A stretch of DNA of 64,000 nucleotides, taken from NCBI GenBank assembly GCA_009602725.1, contig WELB01000148.1, forward strand, positions 123,318-187,317, in the 5' to 3' direction. Both the position numbers and the translations under genes were made by a program. Below are positions 21,791-32,860 of the stretch, piece after piece (the first letter of the stretch is position 1; each line of letters begins with the position of its first letter). This stretch comes from Spirogloea muscicola (taxonomy: Eukaryota; Streptophyta; Zygnematophyceae; Spirogloeales; Spirogloeaceae). Under the pieces are notes generated by a model. That model was not told the DNA's origin. It searched no databases and saw only the letters and a list, made by a program, of their open reading frames with translations.

Positions 21791-22473
21791 AGTAGCGCTG
21801 ATCGCCGCCGCCCATTTGTGGCGGATTACCTGCACAAAGGATTGCCTAATTGGCTGCTGTATAGACAAGTCCCACGCCTACGTGATCCCAACCCAGCTGA
21901 ATTCACTTTATCACATAGTCTTATACTTGGACTAGTATTTCCCCCAAATGCTTGGGCCAATTGCTTTGACTTACACATCTTGACAGTCAGATGCGTGCAA
22001 AACAATGACTTACTCCCACACACCCAGCAACTTCGACCAGATGTGGCATCTCAGTGCTCATGCAAAGAGATTCTAATCACATGCATCTGAAACAACAAAA
22101 CGGTCTCTCACCACGTCCTCGAGCAAGCGGACGTTCTCTTTCTGGAAGTGTCACAAAAATAGCAAAATCAGCAATCTCTCCGAGGAAACAGACAACTCAC
22201 ACTCGTATTTCTCTACCCTGGTCCCTGCTCTCGGTTCCCTCCACCAGCGGCTGCAACTCCCTTATCTCAACCTGCGGATTAGCAGACAGACTGCAGTCTG
22301 TTATGAGTGGTGCATTCAGCACGCTTGAAATGTACTCTGACAACCTGCCTAGGCCAATGCTCTAAATCTACGCCACTAACTGCCATGTCTTCTGCACCAG
22401 GATAACACATAGAATTTGTTCCCATGAGCTATTATTGATCCCCTCTTTGTGGTGCTGACTGATGCCCACGAGA
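21791..22473. other. Convergent intergenic region, no feature seen
   Basis: Lies between the TFIIA stop and the stop of the - strand transporter. Both 3' untranslated regions should be here. No repeat or exon was recognised. Confidence 0.6.
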
Positions 22474-25327
22474 TTAAGCCGAGCAACAATCAGTAATAGC
22501 AAAGCTATTACTGATTGTCGGTAAGAGTGTCTTTACTGCTTGGGCAGGCTCGTTGGGGGAGCTGCGCTCTCCAGCGTAAGTGACCCACACTGTGGCCGCC
22601 AGGATGAGGAAGCCCCCAACTGACGTCAGCCACCTGCAGCACTTGCCACAGAGCTCAATGTCATCAACTTGCATGAGTAGACCAAGACGACTTCAGCGGA
22701 GAAGCTGTACGTCGTTGATCCACAACACGAGTAAGCTGCTGGAGATTCGTGTATACTTGGAAAGACTGCAGCTCATGCTAGGCTCAAGAAAGGCATTTGC
22801 TGCCTAGTCAAGCCTAAGGTGCTCAACTTCCATATACTGATTGCATAACTGCACCACATCTACCCAAATCACTGAACTACTTTAGCGAAGTCTTGCAAGG
22901 TGTTGAACGACCCTCCTGTCCCAAGTACCTCCAGCATGTTGCTCATTAGGAGCTCCAACATTGTGGCCTATGTTCTTATATGCCTAGATGCTCTGCCTCT
23001 GCTACCACTGATGGTCGCTTAATTCTTTCATTCGTTGCACTCGATAGACTGAAGCAAAGGGGAAGCTACCCCTGTGTAAGCTGTAGCTGCTTCAAAGGCG
23101 TGTACCCTGGAGGGCGAGTGAGGCCGGCAGCCCAACCCATGAGGGATCCTAACAACGGCTCAGCAGTGATGCCCATAGCAATGACCAGCGGTTGCACGTG
23201 CCGCAGAATCAGGTTCAGGCCTGCCCGCAAGAGGTCAGGTGTTAGTCGTTGTCAAGGTCCAAGTCAGGACCACAGCTTGACTTTCACTAGCCATGATGTG
23301 GGTCACGCATGCTTACGCAACAAGAGAGTCGAGCATATCAGTAGCGCCTGCCAAGGTCATTGACCTGTGTGGCCGACAAAGCCGGGCCCTAGAGCAAGGT
23401 AAGCATTCCGCCAAAAGAATCCTGCGCATGTAATTCGGATTAGAGGTCAGGGCAGCAAAAATGAGCACAGCTTCTCTGATAGGATAACACAAAATCCTTA
23501 CTTAGTCACAGCATGTGGTAGCCAGTGATATAACTCGGCTACAATCTCTGGATTTGGCTTTGTAACAGAATGGGAAGAATGAGATGTAAAAGGCGATCCG
23601 TACGTGTTGAGAGCCAACCGAGAGGCCCACGGACTGGGCCGCCCACAGGCGTTGCCACGCCCTCAATTGCGGCGCCAGCTGTCGTGAGCAGTCCGGCGGC
23701 GGCGGCTGTCACGGGCGCTGCATAGAGGTAGAGCGGCATCCACTCTGGCGGAGGCGGCGGCAACGCCAGAGGAGGGCGATTTGTTGGCCTACGGCGAGTC
23801 TGCAGGCACGGCCATGACCGGACCCCTTGAACACGCTGCCCTCAGAATGAAAAATGAGCACTATTGAGGAGTTACTGATACTTAATTGGTGGCACAAACA
23901 AGTGCCACGACATGATATATACCAGGAAAATCTGGACATACATTGAGCAAATGACTATGCCATGCTGTGAACCCTCAATTCGCGTCAATGATGAGGGATG
24001 CCGACCCATGTAGCAGCATACCCATCACACCCTAGTCAACGTTTAGACATTGTTGACCTTCAAGACTTGTGCAACTATGCATGCTATTCAGGCAGTTTTT
24101 TTTCATCTGAAACAGTGGCTTTGATACCTCGCAGGTGCTTGCCAGCACTTATGTATACCACAAACGCTGCTGCAGCGGCAAGCGCCGCGGCGTCACCGAG
24201 GAGGCTGACCTGGCAATTGCAGCATGAAACTTGGGCGACAATGTTAAGATCTAGGATAGAAGTTGACAAGTTTGAGATAAGCGTGCATAAGGTTGGGCCC
24301 TGCCGGAGCCAGCACCGGCTCCCACCTCATGATCACCATCGGCTTGGGCGCCAAGTGCACAGAGCGCAGCTCCCATGCAGCCAGCGGCAATGCCGGCGAG
24401 CTCGCTGCCGCCGAGCTGCCGACCTTGCAACCAGGCCAGGCCCGCCAGCAGCAGCGGCGGCGTGGAGACGTACAGCAGGCTGTGGACTAGCGACGTACGG
24501 TCGAGGGAGAGCACCTGGACAGCAAGGGCACGGCTGATGAACCCAAAACCCTAAATCATAAACCCCTAAACCCTCAACCCTAAACCCTAATCTGAACCTA
24601 AACCCTACAACTTAAACCTCTGCTACATTAATGGCCTCTAAGTACAAACTTAAGCGACTTAAGCCGACTCTTGCTTACTGTGATGTTCCTTCCTTCTCTT
24701 GGGGGTAGGGTTCAGGGTTTAGGGTTTAGGGTTTCGCACCCAGAGGGCAAAGTGGAGGGCGAGGCTGCCGGCGCTGGCGGCGAGCACGGCGAGCGAGGCA
24801 GGCTGCCAGCAGCGGCGGCGCACAGCGGGACCGGCGGCGCGCCACTGCCACACGGCCAGCGGCACGAGGACAGCGCTCGTGGCCTGCAGCCGCCAGCCGG
24901 CCCGCGTGACGGGCGCCGCGCCGCCCATGCTCTGCCCACAAACGAACATTGCTGCTGATTTCAAATAGAGCGGCTGTAACGGCCAGCCAGGTGCATACAG
25001 AGGGTGCCCACAAGGAGATTACACAACCACTTTGGTTATAAGGAGAAATAAGGAAGAGATTCTGTAGAAAACCCCATTAACAATTGAAGTCCTACAATGT
25101 AGAGATACTACAAGAAACTGAGGCAATAGTAGGAGCGGTGGCGGCCATGATCAGTGGGGCCTAAGGTCGCGGCGTGGGCGTTCTGCTCGCAAGGCCATCG
25201 ACAGCCAAGAGACAGCGGAAGCTGAAACTGCAGCTGAGAGGTTTAGACCATTGGGCTTGACCTTCATGACGGGGCCGGCAGACGAGACGGCGAGGACGGC
25301 GGCGGCCAGCAGCGGCAGCGCGTACCT
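22474..25327 (-). CDS. EamA/DMT-superfamily membrane transporter
   Basis: A polytopic carrier of the drug/metabolite transporter superfamily; substrate unknown. Recognisable - strand exons: near 25,325-25,268 (YALPLLAAAVLAVSSAGPVMK), 24,960-24,735 (VTRAGWRLQATSAVLVPLAV, then ASLAVLAASAGSLALHFALW), 24,510-24,300 (SLVHSLLYVSTPPLLLAGLA, GSELAGIAAGCMGAALCAL), 24,230-24,130 ([20 protein letters not shown]), 23,765-23,600 (PLYLYAAPVTAAAAGLL) and 22,640-22,474 (VGGFLILAATVWVTY, stop). The order of hydrophobic segments and the RxxWR and SLLY..TPPL blocks fit one EamA domain plus most of a second. The start exon is not resolved; the GC-rich region upstream is shared with WDR89. Introns hold telomere-type repeats, and the last exon contains a perfect hairpin. 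Confidence 0.78.
22487..22517. repeat. Perfect 14-bp inverted repeat with 3-nt loop
   Basis: CAATCAGTAATAGC, loop AAA, GCTATTACTGATTG. It lies within the last codons of the - strand transporter. Confidence 0.93.
24538..24736. repeat. Two interstitial telomere-type arrays
   Basis: At 24,540-24,610 there are CCCTAAA-type units with variants (AAACCCTAAATC, CCCTAAACCCTC, AACCCTAAACCCTAA). At 24,703-24,736 the opposite strand reads GGGTTCAGGGTTTAGGGTTT. Both lie in one transporter intron, in convergent orientation around about 90 bp of ordinary sequence. Confidence 0.85.
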
Positions 25328-25699
25328 GTAGCGACCACAGAGGGGGCAACCGGAGGCCCATTTGCGGGTTCCAGTGAAGAGCTTAAGAATAAGAGTCAAG
25401 ATCAGGTGTCAGGATTGTACTTAGAGCCTAGGAATCTATCATGAACCTATTAGTTAGCCCTTAATTTCCTATACCTATTGACCAGTGAGCCTGACGTTCA
25501 GGGCGCAGCTTGCTGGGGAAGCATGATGACTGCCTGGCTCTGGCCGGCGAGGTCCTGGGTGAGGACTCTGAGTCGGATGGTCGCAGCTATACAAACACAA
25601 GCTACTAGATCACAGAATGAGGGTCAATGTAATACAATTAAGGACAAGAAATCAATTAGAGATAGTTTGAGCTCGTGATGCAGGCGCGGGGACTGCGGC

Positions 25700-25712
25700 G
25701 CTCAGCCCGGCA

Positions 25713-25748
<36 letters not shown>

Positions 25749-25760
25749 TCGACGGCGGCA
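25700..25760. repeat. (GGC)n tract between DMT transporter and WDR89 gene
   Basis: Roughly fifty bases of GCG triplets in the shared start region of a head-to-head gene pair. The single n near 25,994 follows in similarly GC-extreme sequence. Confidence 0.75.
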
Positions 25761-25984
25761 GATTTTCCCGATATTCCAGAGCCCTTTGCGGCCTTTCCGA
25801 GCACAGCGGCTGCAGCGCGGCCGCCGTCTTGAGCGGGCCCGCGCTTGGCGGAGGCCCGCTGCTGCCCCGCCTCCACGCGGCCCTTCATGGCGGTCCGAAG
25901 AAGGCCGCCGAGATCAGTGGCAGCTGCCCTCGGCGCCGCGCCCGCCGCAGCTCCACAGGGGCGGCGTACCAGCGGCAAGCCTCC

Positions 25985-28900
25985 ATGGCCGGCNCGCGCC
26001 GGCGGGCCCGGCGCGCCCGGCGGCGGCGCGCGCGGTGCAGGCCAGCTTCGGGCGGCCCGGCGACCCCGACTACGTCCTCGAGCTCGCGCTCAGGTCCGCC
26101 ATCGACATACTCGCCGATCTGCGACGGCAACTGTCACCTTGGCCCTCTGTTATGATTGATATCGTATCTAGAGATCTAGGGTTCAGGGTTTAGGGTTCAG
26201 CCCCCTAAATATCGATCAATTGTTTCCATTGATCGGTAAGTGGCCTCGGGACAAGCATCAGTGCCAGCGAACTTCCAGCATTGACAACACCGTCACCCAA
26301 TGCCGTTCGCTTCGAGTGAAAGCGAGAGCCTCATGTCACATGCGCTTCTTCAGGATTCAGGGTTTAGGGTTTAGGCTTAAGGATCTTCTGATTAGGGTTC
26401 ACTGATGGAGCCCGCCGCTGCAGCCGCGACGGCTCGGCGCTGGCGGCCGCGCTGTCGACGCGCGAGGTGAAGCTCTACGACGCCGCCACCGGCGACTTCC
26501 TGCGTGCTCTCAGTGGGTCACACAGCGCCGCCGTCACGGGCGTCAGCTTCCCAGACACTGCCGCGCCGCACATGCTGCTCGTCAGCTCTGCCGACGGCTC
26601 CGTCCGCGTCTGGGACGCCCGTGACGGCCAGCCGGTACGCCGCCAATGTGCTTTGCCGGGTCCCATTTAGGGCTTAGGGTTAAGAATCTAGGGTTTAGTG
26701 TGATACAACGGTTTAGGATCCGTCTAGCTCCGAAGGCTAAATAGATTCAAATCCTTACCTTTGGTTTAACCCCTTGAAATATACTGATTCCTGAAACTTG
26801 AAGTACTTAGTAGTTCTAAATCACAGTGTAGTTGTCAATTTCGATATAGGCAGAGCGGCGACAGCGGCACTTCCGTAGGAGTTGAAATGTAACCCTGTGA
26901 TATTACCAAATTGATTGCTGTAACTGTGAACCTAGCAAACAGAAGTTCTAAGGCGTAAATGGTGCGGCGTGAGCTGACAGCTCAGGTACAGGCGCTCCTC
27001 GGCGAACGCGGGGACGAGTTTTGGTGCTGTGCTGCGGCCGGCAGCCTCGTGGCAGCGGGTGCCAATGCCAAAGTACTGTCCTGAACCCTAAATTGAAATC
27101 CCTAAACCTTGAACCTAAAGCCCTAAATCAAAAACCCGAAACCGTGTAATCTGGTCCTAAGCTTTACCCCTCAGCTCTTCTTCCTCGGTGATACTGTCGT
27201 CATTGTCACATCAGGCACACTATTAGTAAGTTGTACATGATGCTCGTCCTCTTATTTGGCAGCCCGTTTGTTCTCCGTCCCTGTTATTGACTTCACTTAT
27301 CAGCTGCAAGTCTTAGGCCAGCAATTGTTAAATCCAAGAGCTGATTGCAATGACGTCTTAATGCTTGCCCTGCGGATCTTGTGTTTGTCTCTGCAAGTTG
27401 TCCATCTTCCTTCATGGATCTCACTTGCACTAGTTTCAAGCACCACAAGGTGTAAGGAGCTTGAGTACGTCATACCTTGTTTAGCACCAGTTGTGTGTAC
27501 TTTCTCCCAAGCAGTAGCCAGTGTAGGCCTCACACTGTAGGCCAGGGAGCTCTTGGAGCAAGCTTGACTCGAGATGCTGTGGGCTGCGCTGCGCCAGATC
27601 CGATGCTGGGACACACGGACTCTCAAGTGCGTCGCCTGCCTAGAGGAGTGCCACACGGAGGCCGTCATGCAGGTGCCTGGCAGCCTGGCTTTGAGCTCAG
27701 GAACTTTGCTTGGATGTCAGCCATGGTGGTCATCAATTGACCAACATGTTGTCAATCTATGACTAGAGGCTCTAAATTGAGACCTCACGTATATGCAAGG
27801 GTTGCGATTGATCAATGGGGGGGGGGCTTGGATCCAGCTTGTTGAGACATAAATAAGAAGTTTTCAGGCAGCCGTGTCAAGGCTAAGCTCTAGCTCAGAT
27901 TGATGTAGCTCCGTATCTGGAGATCAAGATTCACGTCTCAAGAATGTGACATCCCAGTTGGATGCGAGTACGCGTGCAGGTAGCATTCCACCCAGTCCAC
28001 CGCAGCCGGCTGTTCTCGGCGTCTATTGACGGCCTTATGTGCGTATTTGACACGTCCGGGACGATCAACGACGATGAGGGGTTGGAGGTGGTAAGCACCT
28101 GGAGAACGATCTCCATCACACTGAGCCTCTGTAACCACGGTGCAAAGGAACCGGCACAAGGAATGTTGAAGGGGAAATGAGGCTGCAATCAATTATAATG
28201 GAAAAGCCACAGCAGAAAATGAAATTGTGCTGCAACTGTGTCAAGAGACAAGCTGACCTCAATTGTTCAGGTGGAGGCAAGATAAACAGACCCTTAATAC
28301 CTGTTGTCGTTCAGGTTATGAACACTGGCACGTCAATTGCACAGATTGGCTTCTTCGGCACGGCGTCGCAGAACCTATGGTGTACCACGCACATTGAGAC
28401 ACTGAGGTAGTTAAGCTGCCAAGGCTGGGCTCGATTATTTGTTGCTCTGACTTGGCCTTTGAGGAGCTGAGAATGCTGCTGCGATGCTTGATGGACAACT
28501 CTTACTGATTCAATGTCCACTTTCATAGAACTGGAGCTTTTGTAGAGCCCTTGATTTGTCTCAGGACTTCATGCTGCTCCAGAGTGCTAGCCAAGTTCAC
28601 AACAAGACGGAATATAATATTTGGGAGTATCCGCAGAGCTCTTGAGAAGGTTGGAGTGGCCTTGTGGGCATTGCCACCAAACAGGCTGTTAAGTCTCTCT
28701 TATCTGCCTCTCAGCGTGTGGAGCCTTGCGAACATGGAACGCATAGCTGACTTCCCTGACGCCCGCAATAAACTCTCTGGCTGCTGGAGCCTGGCACCGG
28801 TGCGCAAGCCTGCACGATAAGAGTAGCCTCACCTTTGAGTCCTTAGCATCCACAAGAACCTCTCTGAAGAGGACCTCAGAGTATCGCACATGATTGCTTG

Positions 28901-29451
28901 GATGATGAGCCGGCATCTGACACGTATACTCGCACAGCCAAGCTCACAGTTACTTCATCGTCGTACTTCTGATTTAACAATTCATTCAAAGTAAGCAGAG
29001 CAAAGAATTGGTCTAGCTACATTGTCTGGTTTTCGATGTTTGACATCTAGTCATGGTTGGATTGGTGTTGCTGAGACTGCAGGTTGACTACCTCGTCTGC
29101 TGCGAGTACTCGGGATCGCTAGACAGCCTCAATGTCATAGCTGGGACGCAGGATGGTGACGTGGGGTACTTCCCGGTCATGCCCGCCATGCCAGGCAGGG
29201 GCGACAGCGGCCCTGGTTCGTGTGCTGCATTGGCACCGGCTGCTGCTGTCCTGCAGGGCGGCCATGCGGCAACTGTCCGGGCTGTGGTGCCAGCTAGTGG
29301 CGGATCCTTGGCCTGCTGGACGGGTGGCGAGGATGGTCGCCTCTGCGGGTGGGCCGCCGACAGCGAAGGCAAGCCAGCGGCACCGCCACCGCCAAGGCGG
29401 CGTGCCGTTATGCACGAGGACCGCCAGAAAGGGCGCCATTCACCGTATTGA
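25985..29451 (+). CDS. WDR89-like WD40-repeat protein
   Basis: A beta-propeller scaffold; molecular role unknown. Exons, approximate: 25,985-26,091 (FGRPGDPDYVLELAL, interrupted by the n), 26,421-26,634 (REVKLYDAATGDFL, GSVRVWDARDG), 26,987-27,070 (GDEFWCCAAAGSLVAAG), 27,589-27,668 (IRCWDTRTLKC), 27,981-28,090 (FHPVHRSRLFSASIDGLMCV), 28,316-28,407 (MNTGTSIAQIGFFG, WCTTHIETL), 28,716-28,800 (SVWSLANMERIADFPDARN) and 29,083-29,451 (VIAGTQDGDVGYF, GGHAATVRAV, TGGEDGRLCGW, stop). The block order, especially NTG.SIA..GF, GGHAATVR and TGGEDG, follows WDR89 rather than generic WD40 proteins. Junction frames that I checked are continuous. Introns 1-4 each contain TTTAGGG-like repeats. Confidence 0.88.
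26170..27135. repeat. Telomere-type repeats in WDR89 introns
   Basis: Separate short clusters at about 26,170-26,200, 26,348-26,375, 26,668-26,700 and 27,080-27,130, with TTTAGGG/CCCTAAA units and one-base variants. Exons lie between the clusters and are free of the motif. Confidence 0.8.
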
Positions 29452-29639
29452 GGCGCCGAGATGTAGCTTGGAGGTGGGCAGAGGACTACCGCCAGGGGAG
29501 CTCAGAATGTCCAACTTTCTGTGAGGGTCCTGGACTTGCACGGAAGCAGATCTTGGGAGCCAATTCCTCATCTCTGGCTTTGGGTAGCTTGGACACTCAT
29601 CATGCTCGAGATGTTGCCCCCACCATGCTCTCAAGCCAA

Positions 29640-31350
29640 CACAGGAACACCGTGTGATCATGGGGTCTGAGGATTTGGCCATCTGCCTTTCATGGCAGAG
29701 GCAATGCAGCAAGGGCTTGAGTGGCAATCATAGGCAAAGTGCTCCAATGGCAGAGGGAGGCCCACGGGAGGTAGATCGATGACAGGCCGAGTCCAAAACC
29801 TCCAGAATATTGTCCAGCCCTCAACTCTGCCGATGCAAAGGAACGAGGTGAGCTGGGCGTTTGGCGTGCAGAGGTGGCAGGCGAGTGCAAGAAGCTGCCC
29901 TGCCAGAGTGGAGCCGAGGAAAGAGATTCTTGCAGATGGCGGAAATGGCTGCGAGATTCTAGCCCAGAAAAAGGGCCGATGGGTGTGAAAACAAGAAGCA
30001 GCTCTTCCACATGGTCGAGGGCTATATATATGGCCAGCCCACAAGAAGAGGTTGAATACTTGATGGACGGCGATGGCTGTGAAAGGCCAGCTCAAAAGAG
30101 GGTGGAGACAAAGAGGAAGCAACTCTTGCATAGGGAGCGAGGGCTGTGAAAAGCCAGCCCACGAAAACCAGGTAATACGGTCCAAAAGGGGGCGATGGCT
30201 GTAAAATGCCAGCCCACTTCCGATGAAAAGAAGCAGCTGTAACAAAGGGGGGCGGGGCTGTGAGAAGCCCGCCCATCAGAAAAAGTGGCTCTCCCGATGG
30301 GGGCAAGGGCTGTGAGAAGCCAGCCCGAAAAGAATTGACAAGGTTCGAAGGGGCCAAATTACGAGCTAATCAGAAGAAAAGTAGAGTCCACAAGGAGCTG
30401 GAAAGCGTGTAGACCACTCAAGAAACCTCCATTAAGGCAATTGCTGTTAGAGGCCAGCCTAAATGGACAAAATCCGAAACGGCTGGAAGGCGCAAACCAT
30501 GAAAGTGCTCTCCACGACCTCTATTGATGGACTTCTATAACCATAAGTCGACTAGGAGGAAAGCTTGTTACAGCTTTGCCCCTTTTGGAGAGCTGCATCT
30601 CTGTACCAGAAGGGGGCGAGCTAATTACTACCACGAGGAGAAGGCGCGCGGTGGGCATGAAGTGAGAGGGTGGCCATTTCAAGCCCACAACATGTTCAGG
30701 CAAAAGCTAGTGCGAAGAGTGGGGCTACATGAAACGAAGCCCTATGCTAAGGTTGGCTAAGGGGACAGTGTGACAGTAGTACCCACGTGTCCACATACAC
30801 AAGAGCAGGAGGAGAGAAGGCTCGCGCTGTGCGCATGGAATGAAAGGGTGGCCAATCCAAGCCCGTACAATGTCCAGGCAAACGCTACTGCACAAAGTGG
30901 AAAGGAAGAGATGGACGAGCAGGAGGAGGTCACAGAAGAAAAGAGAAAGGGCTCGCCCATTGAAAATAGGGGCTGGAAAAGCCAGCCCAAAAAAGAAGGA
31001 ACAAAGTACGAGAAGGGCGCCAGGGGAAGCGCTAAGAAAAACAAGCACAACAAGAAACAAAGCCGCTACGTATCACTCGGTAACCCCTGCTAAGCAGCCT
31101 CAGGCCAGAGAAGCTAGGCTCCTGGAAGTGGGTCCCGTGGCCAGAGCCAGAGCCAGAGGTCACAGGGGTTCGAGCGAGAAAGGGCTCGCCCATTGAGGAT
31201 AGGGGCTGGAAAAAGCCAGCCCAGAAAAGAATGAACGCAGGACGAGAAGGGGCCAGGGGAAGTACGAAGAACAAGCACTAAAAAGAAACGAAGCAGCTAC
31301 GAAGCACTCAGTAACCCCTGCTAAGCAGCCTCAGGTCAGAGAAACTGGGT
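29640..31350 (-). repeat. Dense array of GGGCTG hairpin repeats
   Basis: About nine units in 1.7 kb, at roughly 30,018, 30,070, 30,138, 30,188, 30,248, 30,300, 30,432, 30,964 and 31,199. Most read GGGCTGTGAAAAGCCAGCCC or a close variant preceded by GGGGGCGA. Loops vary (TGTGAAAA, TATATATATGG, GGAAAAA) while the G-rich and C-rich arms persist. No coding exon was recognised. Confidence 0.85.
30930..31345. repeat. Tandem duplication of a ~235-bp block containing the hairpin repeat
   Basis: Two diverged direct copies (about 30,940-31,120 and 31,175-31,345). Each has AAGGGCTCGCCCATTGA, a GGGGCTGG...CCAGCCC hairpin, GCCAGGGGAAG, and CGGTAACCCCTGCTAAGCAG or CAGTAACCCCTGCTAAGCAG. Confidence 0.85.
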
Positions 31351-31828
31351 TCCTTGAAGACTGGGCTCCCGGGTTCGAGCCCGGGACCGCCAAAGCGGCA
31401 GGGACGTGGACTAGCCTCCAGCGGTTGCCAAGGTGCCGTGTGGGAAGAGGTAGCGCAGGCCACGGAGCTGGCGACCGACTGGGTCGCCTCAGATCGAACG
31501 ACCACGAACTCCGGGGCGGCATTGATCGGACGGTCACGAGCTGCTGCCGTGGGCGCGTATATGACGCGCCCGGCTGGCGAGCAGCTCACGTGGCGGGGGC
31601 CCGGCCGCGGCGGTTGACCGCTAATGCATCTCTCTTATAAGCGTAAGAGATATCTGTTTTGCAATAGGGTGGTTGAATTGGAGATACTGGCGGGCGGATG
31701 AGTCGGCACAAAGGTAAAGAAAAATTGCCCGGGAGTAAGGAGAATCGGTTTAGGCTTCAGGTTGATTGAATAGAAATAAGGTGTAATTGTGAGGGTTAAG
31801 CAAGCCGGCTGCCTCCTCGGGCTGCCAC
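31351..31828. other. Unassigned sequence between repeat array and SCP2 gene
   Basis: GC-rich to about 31,620, then AT-richer. A T-arm-like palindrome (CCCGGGTTCGAGCCCGGG at about 31,368-31,386) is present without a convincing tRNA body. Nothing else was recognised. Confidence 0.5.
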
Positions 31829-31939
31829 TTGTCCTCGCGTCCCAACTGCTCGCAGCTCCGGCGATCGCGGCGGCGGCGATCGCGGCGGCAATCGCGACGG
31901 CGATCGCGGCGGCGGCGGCGGCTACGGCGGCGGCNCGAG

Positions 31940-32860
31940 GCGGAGGCGTTCGCAGCGTCGTCTCCGCTGCGGTCGGCGGCGCTGCTGGACGAGATGCGGG
32001 GCGTGCTGCGGGGCGACGCGGGCGCCGCCGTCTGCGACCGCGTCGGCCTCGTGTACCAGATGAACATCAGCCCGCAGGTCCGCCCGCCCACAAAAACCAT
32101 GAGATTGAAGACTGGGAATTGAACCACAGACTGGGAATTGCGAATGGGAAGGACTTATGGGTTACTTTGCCTACTGAGGCGAGCTTGGGTTTCTGATACT
32201 GACTTAGAGGCGTCGCCGCCGTCGCCGTTGCAGAAGATCGGCGTCGACGAGGAGACGTACACCGTAGACCTCAAGCGGGGCGACGTCTACAAAGGTGGGC
32301 CCTGGTCATGTCGAAGCCCAGTTGAGTCGGGGCAAGTACTTGCAAATGTCGAGCTAGGGGTTCGAATCCGACTCTCTGCTGGAGTCGTTGTGCTTGTTCT
32401 TGGTCGTTGGGCGCCGAGGTCGAGGGCCTCCATGGCGGCAGGGGCAGGCAGGTTGGTGTGCACATCGTTGCCCGGGTACATTAAGTGACGGAATTGCGAG
32501 TCAGATTTTAATGCTCTCGGGAACGGCATGCAGGGACGTACGAGGGCGGGAAGCCCGACGTGGCCTTCTCATTCGTCGACGACGACTTCGTCGCCATCTC
32601 GCACAAGAAGATGAACCCCCAGATGGCTTTCATACGGTGCGCCAAAGAGAAGAATCTGCCTCTGTAGCAATTACTGGTTGCCTGTCAGTACTTGGAGTAT
32701 ACTAGTGATGAAAGTAATTGTTGTTTCGCCCAAAATCCAAGGGCCTCCCTTGACAGTGCTGCTGTTGTTTGCGCACAGAGGCAAGATGCGGATTCGTGGC
32801 AGCATGGCAGCCGCCATCAAATTCACTCCCGACCTCTTCATGGCGGCTGCCAAGATGTGA
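31940..32860 (+). CDS. SCP2 sterol-binding domain protein
   Basis: A small lipid/sterol-carrier fold. Four exons: an exon ending at 32,077 (ALLDEMRGVLRG, YQMNISPQ), 32,234-32,294 (KIGVDEETYTVDLKRGDVYK), 32,534-32,636 (GGKPDVAFSFVDDDFVAI, KKMNPQMAFI) and 32,779-32,860 (GKMRIRGSMAAAIKFTPD, then AAAKM and stop). The D-x-F-x-x-I...KMNPQ-AF..GK..I.G.M..A.K series is the SCP2 signature. The visible domain is about 115-120 residues, so it is probably a stand-alone SCP2 protein. No C-terminal peroxisomal tripeptide is present (it ends AKM, which only loosely resembles PTS1). The start is uncertain because the n at about 31,935 sits in a GCG-rich tract just upstream; the nearest upstream in-frame ATG is at 31,829. 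Confidence 0.88.

Noticed and set aside
29640-31350. CRISPR-like array
   Set aside because: Repeats are imperfect, irregularly spaced, palindromic and in a eukaryotic nuclear context with no cas genes.
31360-31390. Possible tRNA T-arm CCCGGGTTCGAGCCCGGG
   Set aside because: The loop is one base short of a normal T-loop when the full palindrome pairs, and no D-arm, anticodon arm or matching acceptor strand lies upstream.
32307-32385. tRNA-like A and B boxes in an SCP2 intron
   Set aside because: AAGCCCAGTTGAG and GGTTCGAATCC are spaced as in a tRNA, but the T-stem and acceptor do not pair. At most it is a decayed tRNA-derived SINE head; no tail or second copy was seen.
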